DNA of 64,000 bases from Thiomicrorhabdus immobilis (GCF_021654855.1 NZ_AP024202.1:434001-498000), one strand, 5' to 3'. Counted from the first letter of the stretch, positions 36,360-48,601 are shown. Translations and numbers: made by a program. Notes: generated by a model from the sequence alone, not told the origin.

Positions 36360-37325
36360 TTAGTGTGAACGGTTTACAGCTAAGTCGGCTAAAGAACAGA
36401 GCGCTGTTTTCAGGTCGTTGGATTCTAGAACGTCTAACGCAGATTTTGCGAGTTCGGCTTCTTTTTGTGCAATCTCTTGGGTGTAGGCGATTGCGCCAGA
36501 GGCTTTGATGATTGCCGTGACTTCATCTAGAAGCTTGATGCCTTCTGTTTCGATGGCTCTACGGATAATGGTTTTCTCATCGTCACGACCATTTTCGAGC
36601 ACGTAAATCAATGGTAAGGTCGGTTTACCTTCCGCTAAATCATCACCGATGTTTTTCCCCAGCTCTTCTTCATTGGCGGTGTAATCCAAAGCGTCATCAA
36701 TTAACTGGAAGGCCGCACCCAGGTGTTTTCCGTAAGCGACAAATGCGTCTTCCAGTTCTGGCTTGTTGGCTAGGATTGGACCCATTTGAGTGGCCGCTTC
36801 AAATAATTTTGCGGTTTTACGGTGAATCACTTCCATGTAACGTTCTTTAGTGGTGTCGGCATCATGGCAGTTTAACAGTTGCAGAACTTCACCTTCAGCA
36901 ATCACGTTGGTCGCTTCGGACATCACTTGCATGATTTTCAGTTCGCCGGGTTCAACCATCATTTCAAAGGAGCGTGAGTATAGGAAGTCGCCGACTAATA
37001 CGCTGGCGGCATTTCCCCAAACTTCGTTGGCTGTTTTGTTACCGCGGCGAGTATCCGATTCATCAACAACATCATCGTGAAGCAAAGTAGAGGTGTGGAT
37101 GAACTCAATGACCGCCGCCATTAATTGATGATTGGTACCAGTATAACCACAGGCACGCGCACTTAATAAAACCAGTAAAGGGCGTAAGCGCTTGCCACCA
37201 CTATTAATAATGTAATGCCCTATTTGGTTGATGAGGACAACGTCTGATGAGAGTCTGTCTAGGATTAACTGATCAACAGCGTGAATATCTTCTTGGATTA
37301 AGGCACGAATTTCAGATAGTGTCAT
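36360..37325 (-). CDS. ispB: Octaprenyl diphosphate synthase
   Basis: Trans-prenyltransferase that builds the quinone side chain by adding isopentenyl units. 321 residues. The first aspartate-rich motif is LLHDDVVDESDTRRG at about 81-95, the second is QLIDDALDYTANEEELGKNIGDDLAEGKPTLP at about 208-240, plus GGKRLRPLLVLL near 43. Side-chain length (C40 assumed) cannot be read exactly. It is divergent from rplU, the usual gammaproteobacterial neighbour arrangement (ispB / rplU-rpmA-obgE). Confidence 0.94.
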   Translation of the reverse strand: MTLSEIRALIQEDIHAVDQLILDRLSSDVVLINQIGHYIINSGGKRLRPLLVLLSARACGYTGTNHQLMAAVIEFIHTSTLLHDDVVDESDTRRGNKTANEVWGNAASVLVGDFLYSRSFEMMVEPGELKIMQVMSEATNVIAEGEVLQLLNCHDADTTKERYMEVIHRKTAKLFEAATQMGPILANKPELEDAFVAYGKHLGAAFQLIDDALDYTANEEELGKNIGDDLAEGKPTLPLIYVLENGRDDEKTIIRRAIETEGIKLLDEVTAIIKASGAIAYTQEIAQKEAELAKSALDVLESNDLKTALCSLADLAVNRSH

Positions 37326-37570
37326 GGCGAGATAGGCAATTTGCCTTCCAGGTATTAATAAAAAACGCTATTTTAGTATGAATGGGATGTTGAAGCTAGT
37401 ATTAGCGAATCCATCATTCTATTTTAGATAAAATCAGTGGTTGAATGGAGTTGAATTTCGAATGAAAGGCTTGAAATCGCCCTGTAGGATGTCTAAAAAT
37501 AATTGAATATTTTCAAACTGTTATCCGGTTTTTATGTAAAATGCGCGCTGCAGATTAACTAAAGACTCTT

Positions 37571-37582
37571 GCCAGGCCTGGT
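37571..37582. repeat. Near-copy of the dispersed palindrome (GCCAGGCCTGGT)
   Basis: 11 of 12 bases match. It lies 25 bases upstream of the -35 box of the rplU promoter, in the 371-base ispB-rplU gap. Apart from this and the promoter, no gene or repeat is recognised in 37326-37696. Confidence 0.7.
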
Positions 37583-37607
37583 AAGTTAAAAATATTTATA
37601 ATTTATT

Positions 37608-37636
37608 TTGACCTTATCTAAAAAAGCTTATATAAT
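37608..37636 (+). promoter_or_regulatory. sigma70 promoter of rplU-rpmA
   Basis: TTGACC (37608-37613), 17-base spacer, TATAAT (37631-37636): near-consensus. It lies 60 bases before the rplU start and is preceded by an A/T-rich stretch like an UP element. Confidence 0.85.
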
Positions 37637-37696
37637 TCCGCTTTCGCTAAATTAGCGGCTTATTAAAAAGAATATAGATATCCGGGAGATATAGTT

Positions 37697-38011
37697 ATGT
37701 ATGCAGTTATTAAAACCGGTGGTAAGCAGTATAGAGTTCGTGAAGGTCAAATCTTACGTATTGAATCACTAAACGCAGAAGCGGGTGATGCAATTGAGTT
37801 TGACGAAGTATTGATGGTAGGTGAAGGCGCTGATGTTAAAATCGGTATGCCTGTTGTTGAAGGTGCTAAAGTTGCAGCAACTGTTGAATCAAACGGTCGT
37901 GGCAAAAAAGTAACTATCATCAAGTTCCGTCGTCGTAAGAACCGCTCTAAGACTAAGCAAGGCCACCGCCAAAACTACACTGAAGTTAAAATCGGTAAGA
38001 TTTCAGCTTAA
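37697..38011 (+). CDS. rplU: 50S ribosomal protein L21
   Basis: 104-residue large-subunit protein. [18 protein letters not shown] at the start and [30 protein letters not shown] at the end are diagnostic. GGGAGAT lies before the ATG. First gene of rplU-rpmA. Confidence 0.97.
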   Translation: MYAVIKTGGKQYRVREGQILRIESLNAEAGDAIEFDEVLMVGEGADVKIGMPVVEGAKVAATVESNGRGKKVTIIKFRRRKNRSKTKQGHRQNYTEVKIGKISA

Positions 38012-38077
38012 AATTTGAATCTAAAACGGCTGTTACTTCTGAGTAGGGGGTAACACTGTTAACAAAAGGACTATACC

Positions 38078-38335
38078 ATGGCTCATAAGAAGGCAGCAGG
38101 TAGTACTAAAAACGGTCGCGATTCTAATGCCAAGCGACTAGGTGTGAAAGCATTTGGTGGTCAGCAAGTTTCTGCTGGAAGCATTATCGTTCGTCAGCGC
38201 GGAACTAAATTCCACCCTGGTGAAAACGTTGGTCGCGGTAAAGACGATACCTTATTTGCGAAAGCAGACGGAGCAGTAGCATTCGTTTCTAAAGGTAAGC
38301 CTGTACGTACTTACGTAACAATCGTTTCTGAATAA
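38078..38335 (+). CDS. rpmA: 50S ribosomal protein L27
   Basis: 85-residue protein near the peptidyl-transferase centre. It begins [24 protein letters not shown], i.e. the Gram-negative form without the cleaved N-terminal extension of Firmicutes. Strong terminator follows 20 bases after the stop, separating it from obgE. Confidence 0.97.
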   Translation: MAHKKAAGSTKNGRDSNAKRLGVKAFGGQQVSAGSIIVRQRGTKFHPGENVGRGKDDTLFAKADGAVAFVSKGKPVRTYVTIVSE

Positions 38336-38355
38336 TTTCAGCTTCTATTGTTAAC

Positions 38356-38384
38356 AAAACGCCCCGCTTTGACGGGGCGTTTTC
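38356..38384 (+). terminator. Intrinsic terminator after rpmA
   Basis: Eleven-base stem AAAACGCCCCG / CGGGGCGTTTT with a 6-base loop. Ends the rplU-rpmA unit, so obgE should have its own promoter in the A/T-rich gap 38385-38568, where no clear box is seen. Confidence 0.92.
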
Positions 38385-38541
38385 GTATGTAAAAGAAAAA
38401 TTTTAATCCGCTTGAAAATAGGCTTACAGAAATTGAAGCAAAAAGCTTAAAATAAACGCTTTATATCAAATGATTTTCTAAACTGATTATTTGTATTGTT
38501 ATAGTCATTTTATAAAATCAAAAAATAATACCGCTCATTAG

Positions 38542-39648
<1,107 letters not shown>

Positions 39649-39682
39649 ATTTGTCTGTTATTGTTAGGAAGCTTAAGAGTAA

Positions 39683-40807
39683 ATGCAACGTTCTGATTTA
39701 AAAAATACCAAACGCTGGGTGGTTAAAATTGGCAGTGCTCTATTAACCAATGATGGTCAAGGTCTGAATCGTGAGGCTTTAGCCAGTTGGGTTGCTCAAA
39801 TGGTTGAGCTGAAAAAACAAGGTATTGAAGTTGTGATTGTCTCTTCAGGTTCGGTTGCTGAAGGCATGAAAAGACTCGGATGGAATACGCGTCCCAAGTT
39901 GTTGAATGAGTTGCAGGCAGCGGCTTCAGTCGGTCAAATGGGGTTGATTCAGGCCTATGAGTCAAAGTTCTCCCAGTATGATATCCACTCAGCGCAAATT
40001 CTGATGACACATGACGATTTATCGAATCGTAAGCGGTATTTGAATGTCAAAAATGCCATTGAAACGCTGTTGGAATATGGGGTGGTGCCGATTATCAATG
40101 AGAACGATACAGTGGTCACCGATGAGATTCGTTTTGGTGATAATGATACTTTGGCCGCGTTGACTGCGAACTTAATTTCCGCTGATGTATTGGTTATTTT
40201 AACCGACCAAAAAGGCTTATATAACGACAACCCGCGTGAAAACCCTAATGCCGAGTTGATTTCTGAGGCACGGGTCAGCCGTAAAGATATTGAAGCGATG
40301 GCAAGCCCTGAGGGTGGTGCTCTTGGTAAAGGTGGAATGTATACCAAAGTGATGGCGGCTAAACGTGCGGCACGTTCTGGTACGGCAACCTTAATCGCTT
40401 CAGGACACGCAACGAATGTTTTACCAAAGCTATTCAACGGTGAGGCGGAAGGGACTTTATTGATTCCTGATTTGGAGCCATTAACGGCACGCCAGCAGTG
40501 GTTGGCTGGGCATCTTCAGGCGAAAGGCTCTTTGGTGCTGGATGATGGGGCGGTAAATGTGTTGCGTAGCTCTGGTAAAAGTTTATTGCCAATTGGTGTT
40601 AAATCGATGCGAGGGAGTTTTCTGCGTGGTGAAATGGTGGTTTGTTTTGATGAGGCCGGTCAAGAAGTCGCGCGCGGTTTAATCAACTACTCTTTCACCG
40701 AAGCCAATAAGATTATGGGGCACCCTAGCCAGGATATAGAATCTATTTTAGGTTTTATTGAGGATGAATCTCTTATTCATCGCGATAATATGGTTCTAAG
40801 CGAATAA
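39683..40807 (+). CDS. proB: Glutamate 5-kinase
   Basis: First enzyme of proline synthesis; phosphorylates glutamate. 374 residues: amino-acid kinase domain (1-255) with [61 protein letters not shown] and [16 protein letters not shown], and a C-terminal PUA domain (about 277-355). Adjacent obgE-proB order is common in proteobacteria. Terminator follows. Confidence 0.96.
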   Translation: MQRSDLKNTKRWVVKIGSALLTNDGQGLNREALASWVAQMVELKKQGIEVVIVSSGSVAEGMKRLGWNTRPKLLNELQAAASVGQMGLIQAYESKFSQYDIHSAQILMTHDDLSNRKRYLNVKNAIETLLEYGVVPIINENDTVVTDEIRFGDNDTLAALTANLISADVLVILTDQKGLYNDNPRENPNAELISEARVSRKDIEAMASPEGGALGKGGMYTKVMAAKRAARSGTATLIASGHATNVLPKLFNGEAEGTLLIPDLEPLTARQQWLAGHLQAKGSLVLDDGAVNVLRSSGKSLLPIGVKSMRGSFLRGEMVVCFDEAGQEVARGLINYSFTEANKIMGHPSQDIESILGFIEDESLIHRDNMVLSE

Positions 40808-40840
40808 CTCTTATCACGTGATATTTAATGTGAGTTCTTT

Positions 40841-40868
40841 AAGGCTAAACTTTCGTTTAGCCTTTTTA
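40841..40868 (+). terminator. Intrinsic terminator after proB
   Basis: Ten-base stem AAGGCTAAAC / GTTTAGCCTT with a TTTC loop and T run. Confidence 0.9.
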
Positions 40869-40934
40869 TTTTCAGATTCTGAACTTATTTTTACTGTAAA
40901 CACTTGAATCCTAAAGATTCAGCCTTATATTTTG

Positions 40935-40962
40935 TTGACAGATGAAGATAGATGACTAAAAT
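40935..40962 (+). promoter_or_regulatory. sigma70 promoter of groESL
   Basis: Consensus TTGACA (40935-40940), 16-base spacer and TAAAAT (40957-40962). The CIRCE element starts two bases after the -10, so the start site falls inside it. Confidence 0.82.
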
Positions 40963-40964
40963 TA

Positions 40965-40991
40965 TTAGCACTCTCGATGTAAGAGTGCTAA
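40965..40991. promoter_or_regulatory. CIRCE operator (HrcA binding site) of groESL
   Basis: TTAGCACTC-N9-GAGTGCTAA, a perfect match to the CIRCE consensus, 100 bases before groES. CIRCE is bound by the repressor HrcA; no hrcA gene is in this window. No sigma32-type promoter was noticed beside it. Confidence 0.95.
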
Positions 40992-41090
40992 TTGAGATAT
41001 GGACCACTTTATTTCTTAAGCGAAAATTAAGATAAAAGTGGTTTTACAGTTTGTACTACTATGAAATTTATAAACTTTTAGGAGAAACCT

Positions 41091-41381
41091 ATGAATATTA
41101 AACCATTACAAGACCGCGTTGTTGTTCGTCGTGTAGAAGAGCAAAAAGAATCAGCTGGTGGAATCATTCTTCCAGGTTCAGCACAAGAACAGCAAAACAT
41201 TGGTGAAGTGGTTGCAGTGGGTCCTGGAAAGGCATCTGATTCAGGCGCTATTATCGCTATGACCGTTAAAGTTGGTGATAAGGTTATGTTCGGTCAGTAT
41301 GCCGGTCAAGAAGTTAAAGATGATGCTGGTCAGCCAGTCATGATTATGCGTGAAGACGATATCGTTGCGATTATCGACTAA
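41091..41381 (+). CDS. groES: Co-chaperonin GroES
   Basis: 96-residue lid of the GroEL chamber. MNIKPLQDRVVVRRVEE, the mobile loop SAGGIILPGSAQEQQNIGEVVAVG and the ending MREDDIVAIID are typical. AGGAG lies before the ATG; groEL follows after 72 bases. Confidence 0.97.
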   Translation: MNIKPLQDRVVVRRVEEQKESAGGIILPGSAQEQQNIGEVVAVGPGKASDSGAIIAMTVKVGDKVMFGQYAGQEVKDDAGQPVMIMREDDIVAIID

Positions 41382-41405
41382 TTAATATTTAAAACGAATA
41401 TTTAA

Positions 41406-43085
<1,680 letters not shown>

Positions 43086-43094
43086 ATTTTTTGT

Positions 43095-43268
43095 TTGAGA
43101 AGCTCATTTTTACGCCATCTTCTGCGTTGATAATTTGCTTCCGATGCTCATGGACTTAATGTCCACTCGGCTCTGGCGTCCTGCTTTGCTCTAACAACCA
43201 CATCCGTGTGGTTGTCCGCTTCGGATTAAATTCTCGTCTTGAGGCTAACGCAAAACTGAACTTCTCAA
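43095..43268. repeat. MITE-like structured element downstream of groEL
   Basis: 174 bases bounded by imperfect terminal inverted repeats: TTGAGAAGCTCATTTTTACGC at the left and a right end whose reverse complement is TTGAGAAGTTCAGTTTTGC. Inside are nested hairpins: GGAC/GTCC within CCGA/TCGG (43141-43170) and CAACCACA / TGTGGTTG with a TCCG loop (43195-43214). No open reading frame. Base style differs from the flanks. It could be a non-autonomous mobile repeat or a structured 3' RNA. Only one copy is in this window; dispersal is not shown. Confidence 0.55.
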
Positions 43269-43293
43269 TTCAGAAATTAACATTTTGTTGATT

Positions 43294-43332
43294 AAAAAGC
43301 TCGAATTTACAGGTTAAGTTCGGGCTTTTTTA
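43294..43332 (+). terminator. Intrinsic terminator of groESL
   Basis: Twelve-base stem AAAAAGCTCGAA / TTCGGGCTTTTT with one G-U pair and a 13-base loop, then T run. Confidence 0.85.
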
Positions 43333-43359
43333 TTATTTAAATCTTATAAATTAAGAATG

Positions 43360-43391
43360 GATTCAAATTACCAGGCCTGGTAATTTGAATC
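43360..43391. repeat. Perfect 32-bp palindrome containing ACCAGGCCTGGT (copy 6)
   Basis: The exact 12-base palindrome (43370-43381) is extended ten bases each side (GATTCAAATT...AATTTGAATC), giving 32 bases of perfect dyad symmetry, 33 bases before the GST-like start codon. Confidence 0.9.
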
Positions 43392-43423
43392 TGTTTTTAA
43401 ATAAAGTTTTTAGAAGAAAATTC

Positions 43424-44158
43424 ATGGATAAACACCCTATCTTATACTCTTATCGTCGCTGCCCTTATGCGATGCGTGCCCGTATGGCGATTGCTTTTTC
43501 GGGTGTGCAAGTAGAGCAGCGTGAAATCGTCTTTTGGGATAAACCTGAACAGATGCTGTTAGCCTCCCCAAAAGGAACGGTACCGGTTTTGATTTTGCCG
43601 GATGGCCAAGTCATTGATGAAAGCCGGGATATTATGTTATGGGCACTTAATCAGGATGAGAAATCTTACCAGGCCTGGTTGTTTACGGAAAACGCTCACG
43701 AGCAAGCCCAAATCAACGATTGGATTGATGCTTGCGACAATGAATTTAAAACGCATTTAGATCATTACAAATATGCTGATCAGTACCCAGAATATTCCGA
43801 AGAGCATTATCGTGAGCTAGGCTGTGATTATTTAAGGAAGTTGGAAAACGCCATTAAGGAAAACTCTCAGTCCGACAATATTGATTCCGAATTTACCTTG
43901 ATTAACGGTCGAATCACCATGGCCGATATCGCCGTGTTTCCGTTTGTCCGCCAATTTGCAAATGTGAATAAAGACTGGTTTGCACATTCTGACTTTGTCT
44001 ATTTACAGCGTTGGTTAGAGAAGATGTTGGCTCTGCCTTATTTTGTATCGATTATGAAGAATCGGCCGGTGTGGAATCCATCTCATAACGCACTATGGGT
44101 GGATGAACCCGAGTTGATTTATAAAAATCAATTTGTCGCTAAAGCCGAAGCTAGCTAA
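43424..44158 (+). CDS. Glutathione S-transferase family protein
   Basis: About 244 residues. The frame is open earlier (43385), but the ATG at 43424 has AGAAGA upstream and starts at the thioredoxin-like domain. Residues 1-80 hold LYSYRRCPYAMRARMAIAFSG, with the CPYA motif, and PKGTVPVLILPDGQVIDESRDI, the glutathione-binding TVPVL and ES pair. The C-terminal helical domain includes ITMADIAVFPFVRQFANV. Role unknown; likely cytoplasmic detoxification or a glutaredoxin-like function. Encloses exact palindrome copy 7. Confidence 0.85.
   Translation: MDKHPILYSYRRCPYAMRARMAIAFSGVQVEQREIVFWDKPEQMLLASPKGTVPVLILPDGQVIDESRDIMLWALNQDEKSYQAWLFTENAHEQAQINDWIDACDNEFKTHLDHYKYADQYPEYSEEHYRELGCDYLRKLENAIKENSQSDNIDSEFTLINGRITMADIAVFPFVRQFANVNKDWFAHSDFVYLQRWLEKMLALPYFVSIMKNRPVWNPSHNALWVDEPELIYKNQFVAKAEAS
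43668..43679. repeat. ACCAGGCCTGGT dispersed palindrome, copy 7 (in coding DNA)
   Basis: Exact copy inside the GST-like gene, read in frame as Y-Q-A-W (TAC CAG GCC TGG). Confidence 0.85.
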
Positions 44159-44253
44159 GGTCGCTGTTAATCAAGTTTGTATTGACTTAATAATCTGTTT
44201 TATGGCAATGTGAATCGAATAGTGCCTGCCTGGTACCAAGTTAGGAGATTTGG

Positions 44254-45672
44254 ATGGAGCGTATTCGCTCAAAATCGATGTTTATCTTGATTATGTTGGT
44301 CGTTTTGACGGTTCTGACAGTTTTGCTGTGGCAACGCTATAACTCTGAGGTGAAACAATTTTCTGAGCTCCAGCAGACCTTGATGCAACAACAGGCTTAT
44401 CAAACGGCTAAAGATATCAAAAACCAAGTGAATATCTATCGAAATCAAATGGCGGCGATTAGCCTAGACCCGTCCTGGATATCCAATTTATCGCTATTTC
44501 GAGATATGACGGTTCTCCAAAAGAGTATGCATGACCGACTCCAGCTGTATTTCCCCAATATGTATGCGTTTTCCATCGCTGATGATAACGGTGCTCAATT
44601 AGGCGGGGATATTGAGCTGTTTGTAGCAGATGTGTGTCAGGCGGATATCTCTAATTTGGCAACGATGTTTAATCCCCAAGTACCTTATTTCGATTATGAA
44701 CCTTATATTCATCCAAAAGACGGGGCTTATCACTTTGATGTCATGATTCCGATTTTTGTGCAGGGCAAAAAGTTGGTTTTTTTCATGAGTTTCAAAGCGA
44801 ATATCTTAACCCGTATACTCCATGAGCATATCATCTCTGAGCATCGATCATTTTTGGTGCGAAAGGATATCCCAGATTTGATCGAGGTCAGCGACAAGCA
44901 TGTCAGAGATGAACTTAAGCGTCCTTTCAGGTTGAGTGAGAGTGAAGTGAAAAGGGTTGCGGCAACGGCATTTGTTGATAATACGAGATGGAAGGTGGTG
45001 GTTGTCGAAAACTCAGAAATTATGAACAACTTCAAATATGAACGATTCTTGGATTTCATCATTCTCTTTCTTATTCTGTTTATGTTTTGGATGGCGGTTG
45101 CCTGGTTGGGTTTACAGCACGAAACTAGACAAGGGACTCTATTATCCAGGTTGTCCCATCAGTCTTCCCATGATGCTTTAACCGGTTTGGTTAATCGCCG
45201 TCAATTGGCCGCAGAGATGGCTAGCGCAATTGAGGACGCTCGTGCTTTAAATACCTTTAGCGCAATTCTATATATGGATTTGAATGGCTTTAAGGAAATC
45301 AATGATGAATATGGCCATGATATTGGCGATGCTTTATTGGTGAGTTTCGCACATCGCCTTAAATATCTGGCACGTAATCATGATGTGGTGGCAAGATTAG
45401 GTGGAGATGAGTTTGTGGTGTTATTAAAGAATATAGGAACCACTCTAGAGGAGGTTGAGAAGTCGGTAAATGACACTCTAAAGCGTTTTGAGGTTAAGCT
45501 TGACACACATTATCGTTTTAAAGATTTGGAACAAACGATAAACTGTCAACCAAGCATCGGTAAAGCAATTATTGATAACCAGGATAGAACGGTGGAAGAG
45601 TTGTTGAAAATAGCGGATTACGAGATGTATGAAGCGAAAAGAAGTTTTCATAAATACCGAGAGAATGCTTAA
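44254..45672 (+). CDS. Membrane-bound diguanylate cyclase
   Basis: 472 residues. A helix at about 9-27 and another at about 266-288 bracket a periplasmic sensor of about 240 residues (weak dCache-like look). The C-terminal GGDEF domain (about 300-470) has SHDALTGLVNRRQLAAEM, the intact active site RLGGDEFVVLL, and the inhibitory I-site RNHD five residues upstream of it, so c-di-GMP synthesis with product inhibition is expected. No EAL domain. Converges on msrQ. AGGAG is close to the start. Confidence 0.92.
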   Translation: MERIRSKSMFILIMLVVLTVLTVLLWQRYNSEVKQFSELQQTLMQQQAYQTAKDIKNQVNIYRNQMAAISLDPSWISNLSLFRDMTVLQKSMHDRLQLYFPNMYAFSIADDNGAQLGGDIELFVADVCQADISNLATMFNPQVPYFDYEPYIHPKDGAYHFDVMIPIFVQGKKLVFFMSFKANILTRILHEHIISEHRSFLVRKDIPDLIEVSDKHVRDELKRPFRLSESEVKRVAATAFVDNTRWKVVVVENSEIMNNFKYERFLDFIILFLILFMFWMAVAWLGLQHETRQGTLLSRLSHQSSHDALTGLVNRRQLAAEMASAIEDARALNTFSAILYMDLNGFKEINDEYGHDIGDALLVSFAHRLKYLARNHDVVARLGGDEFVVLLKNIGTTLEEVEKSVNDTLKRFEVKLDTHYRFKDLEQTINCQPSIGKAIIDNQDRTVEELLKIADYEMYEAKRSFHKYRENA

Positions 45673-45685
45673 TCGGCAATGGCTT

Positions 45686-46273
45686 TCAAGAATCGAATCG
45701 TATTCTGAGCAGCATTAGAATAGCGAATAAACTTAGGTAGATCAAAGGCTGGAAAAGGTCGGCTTTTACCAATAAAGCGTAATGCAGAATCCCTAAAAAA
45801 GTCAGGGTGTAAATCGCTTTATGTAACGTTTGCCAATGCCTTTTTAGGCGTTTTTGCCAGCTGGCTGTTGATGTTATCGCTAGCGGGATTAGCAGTATCA
45901 ACGAAACCATGCCAATCAAAATAAACGGTCTTTCAATGATGTCGTTGACGCTATCTGTCAACGAAAGCCCCATATCAAAGACCAAATAGGTCGCCAAATG
46001 TAATAACGCATACCCGAATGCACTTAAACCCAAAACCCTTCTCACTAGATGCATTGGCATAAGCCATCGATTCCAATTCGGTTTAAAGAATTTTTGAATC
46101 GGGGTGATGCTTAAGGTTAAGAGTAAAAAATAAATCGTCCAATCTCCGGTGTGATGCTCTAGAAATTCCACAGGGTTGGCGCCGAGTTCATCGTTCAGAA
46201 AACGCCAGGCTAAATCCCAAGCGGGTAGACTACACAACAAGCTGAATAAGAAGACTTTTAGGGCTGTCGTCAT
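45686..46273 (-). CDS. msrQ: MsrQ, heme-binding membrane partner of MsrP
   Basis: 195-residue inner-membrane protein of the ferric-reductase-like (YedZ) family with about six helices. It contains GDWTIYFLLLTLSITPIQKF, RRVLGLSAFGYALLHLATYLVFD and KRHWQTLHKAIYTLTFLGILHYALLVK with the histidines that bind heme b in this family. It passes electrons from quinones or flavins to MsrP. 72 bases downstream of msrP. Confidence 0.9.
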   Translation of the reverse strand: MTTALKVFLFSLLCSLPAWDLAWRFLNDELGANPVEFLEHHTGDWTIYFLLLTLSITPIQKFFKPNWNRWLMPMHLVRRVLGLSAFGYALLHLATYLVFDMGLSLTDSVNDIIERPFILIGMVSLILLIPLAITSTASWQKRLKRHWQTLHKAIYTLTFLGILHYALLVKADLFQPLIYLSLFAILMLLRIRFDS

Positions 46274-46345
46274 TAACTGGATTTACCTTGATTTTAAGAT
46301 GAAGTTTTTATGATTCTGATTCATTTTTAGGATTTAATCGTTTTT

Positions 46346-47242
46346 TTAAAAGTATTTTTTTAAATCCATGCCTTTATAAAGGCCTGCCACTTCGTTTTCA
46401 TAACCGTTAAACATCAAGGTCTTTTGTTTAAAGAAAGAGCCTAAGGGGCGCTCCTTGGCTTGCGACCATCTTGGGTGTGACACATTGGGATTCACATTCG
46501 AGTAAAAACCATATTCAGATGGGGTTGCGACCATCCAACTACTAAACGGTTGCTTCTCAACTAGGCGAATTTTGACAATGGATTTACTGCTTTTAAAACC
46601 ATATTTCCATGGAACCACTAACCGTATAGGGGCGCCGTTTTGGTTTGGTAATGCTTCACCATAGATGCCGGTAGCCATTAAGGTTAAGGGGTGCATGGCT
46701 TCGTCCATACGTAAACCTTCTCGGTATGGCCAGTCTAAAATTCTAAAACGTTGTCCAGGTAGATTGGAATCTTCAATACTGACAAATTCAACAAATTTTG
46801 CTTTGCTTGTGGGTTGAACCTGCTTTAACAGTTTTGCCAAAGGAAAGCCAATCCATGGAACCACCATTGACCAACCTTCTACACAGCGAAAACGGTAAAT
46901 ACGCTCTTCTTGTTCAAGTTTAAGCAGGTCATCCATATCAAAGGTAGTGGGTTTACTGCATTCCCCTTCAATAACGACTTTCCAGTTGTCGGTGTTTAAT
47001 TTATCGGCATTCCGAAAAGGGTCTTCTTTTGAGGTGCCTAGTTCGTAAAAATTATTGTAATGGAGTGCGTGCTCAGGGTCGGTAAGTTTTAAACGGGGTT
47101 GATAGTCTGGATTTTTTGAAAAGTCCAATGCATTGGCGATAAAAGGCGTCCCAAGCAGGCCTGCAGCCGTTAAGCTTTTTACAAATTGACGACGATTTAA
47201 GTATAGATTTTGATCGGTTACTTGGTTTTCTGTCAGTTTCAT
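46346..47242 (-). CDS. msrP: MsrP, periplasmic molybdopterin methionine sulfoxide reductase
   Basis: About 298 residues of the YedY/SUOX family. The start is set at the ATG at 47242, which has AGGAAG upstream; the longer frame from 47299 begins with TTG. The N-terminus carries a Tat signal with twin arginines (NRRQFVKSLTAAGLL). The molybdenum-ligand cysteine is in RFRCVEGWSMVVPWIGFPL; IRLVVPWKYGFKSSKSIVKI follows. Repairs oxidised methionine in the periplasm with MsrQ. Confidence 0.93.
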   Translation of the reverse strand: MKLTENQVTDQNLYLNRRQFVKSLTAAGLLGTPFIANALDFSKNPDYQPRLKLTDPEHALHYNNFYELGTSKEDPFRNADKLNTDNWKVVIEGECSKPTTFDMDDLLKLEQEERIYRFRCVEGWSMVVPWIGFPLAKLLKQVQPTSKAKFVEFVSIEDSNLPGQRFRILDWPYREGLRMDEAMHPLTLMATGIYGEALPNQNGAPIRLVVPWKYGFKSSKSIVKIRLVEKQPFSSWMVATPSEYGFYSNVNPNVSHPRWSQAKERPLGSFFKQKTLMFNGYENEVAGLYKGMDLKKYF

Positions 47243-47436
47243 CTTAATGGCTTCCTGCTTTACTAAGTGTTTGGATTGAAAGAATTCAAGCGGATTCAAT
47301 TATCGGCTTTAATCAAAAGACCTGTATGACCGCAAAAACTTTCAAATAAACCCGATTATAGCAGTCAAAAGTTTTATTCAAGCGATGGATGCTTGTAAAA
47401 TAGTCATACAGTTTTAAATCTTAATAGAGAATCGAA

Positions 47437-48480
47437 ATGGCAAAAGTAAAAGTAGGTATTGTTGGTGGTACGGGTTACACCGGTGTTGAATTGTTACGGC
47501 TGTTAGCAAACCATCCAAATGCAGAAGTTGTGGCAATCACTTCACGTAGCGAAGCAGGTATGCCTGTTGCAGAAATGTTTCCCAATTTACGTGGCTTTTA
47601 CGATTTAGCTTTTTCGGAGCCTAATCCTGATGTGTTGAAAGCGTGTGATGTGGTGTTTTTCGCAACCCCGCATGGTGTGGCCATGAGCATGACTCCTGAT
47701 TTGGTTGAAGCCGGAGTTAGGGTCATTGATTTGGCCGCAGACTTCAGGATCAACGATTTAGAGGTTTGGGAAGATTGGTATGGTATGTCACATGGTTGTC
47801 CTTCAATTATGGATGAAGTGGTATACGGTTTACCGGAGATGTTTCGTGAGAAAATCAAAGAAGCCCGCGTTATCGCCAATCCTGGTTGTTACCCCACTGC
47901 GGTTCAGCTAGGTTTTCAGCCTTTGTTGAAGGCCGGCCTGGTGGATATTGATCATTTGATTGCGGATGCTAAGTCGGGGATTAGTGGTGCAGGTCGAGGT
48001 GCAAAGGTAGAGTCTTTGGCTGCAGAGACCAGTGAGGGGTTCAAAGCGTACGGTATCAATGGACATCGTCATTTGCCTGAAATCGTACAAGGTTTAAATG
48101 CGATGGTTGGCGGTAAGGTGAATTTAACATTCGTTCCTCACTTGATTCCGACTATTCGCGGTATCGAAGCCACGTTATATGGAAAGTTGACCAAAAACGT
48201 CTCACAGCAAGAGTTACAGGAATTGTTTGAAAACACTTATTGTGAAGAACCTTTTGTCGATGTAATGCCTGCCAATAGTCAACCTGATACACGCCTGGTT
48301 AAGGGGTCCAATATGTGCCGCATGGCGGTGTATCGTCCCTCAGGCGGTGATATTGTAGTGGTCACTTCGGTGATTGATAACCTGGTAAAAGGTGCGGCAG
48401 GTCAGGCGGTGCAAAACATGAACATTATGTTTGATTTAGAAGAAAACGCCGGCCTAAATCACGTTGCATTGCTTCCATAA
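47437..48480 (+). CDS. argC: N-acetyl-gamma-glutamyl-phosphate reductase
   Basis: Third step of arginine synthesis, NADPH-dependent. 347 residues: Rossmann loop [18 protein letters not shown] at 6-23, catalytic cysteine in [13 protein letters not shown] near 153, [11 protein letters not shown] near 184-194, and HRHLPEI with HVPHLIP-type [11 protein letters not shown]. Upstream of erpA on the same strand as in related genomes. Confidence 0.96.
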   Translation: MAKVKVGIVGGTGYTGVELLRLLANHPNAEVVAITSRSEAGMPVAEMFPNLRGFYDLAFSEPNPDVLKACDVVFFATPHGVAMSMTPDLVEAGVRVIDLAADFRINDLEVWEDWYGMSHGCPSIMDEVVYGLPEMFREKIKEARVIANPGCYPTAVQLGFQPLLKAGLVDIDHLIADAKSGISGAGRGAKVESLAAETSEGFKAYGINGHRHLPEIVQGLNAMVGGKVNLTFVPHLIPTIRGIEATLYGKLTKNVSQQELQELFENTYCEEPFVDVMPANSQPDTRLVKGSNMCRMAVYRPSGGDIVVVTSVIDNLVKGAAGQAVQNMNIMFDLEENAGLNHVALLP

Positions 48481-48601
48481 AACTACAAAGAGCAAAATTT
48501 AGTTTTTTGTTATAATGACTCTTTGGCTACATTTAATTTGAGTTGAGCAAGTTTTTTAAGGCTTAGTTTGACCAAAAATATAAAAACAAAAGGAAACAGA
48601 A

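Noticed and set aside
47243-47299. Longer N-terminus for MsrP starting at 47299
   Set aside because: It begins with TTG and would put 19 extra residues before the Tat signal; the ATG at 47242 has a good ribosome binding site.
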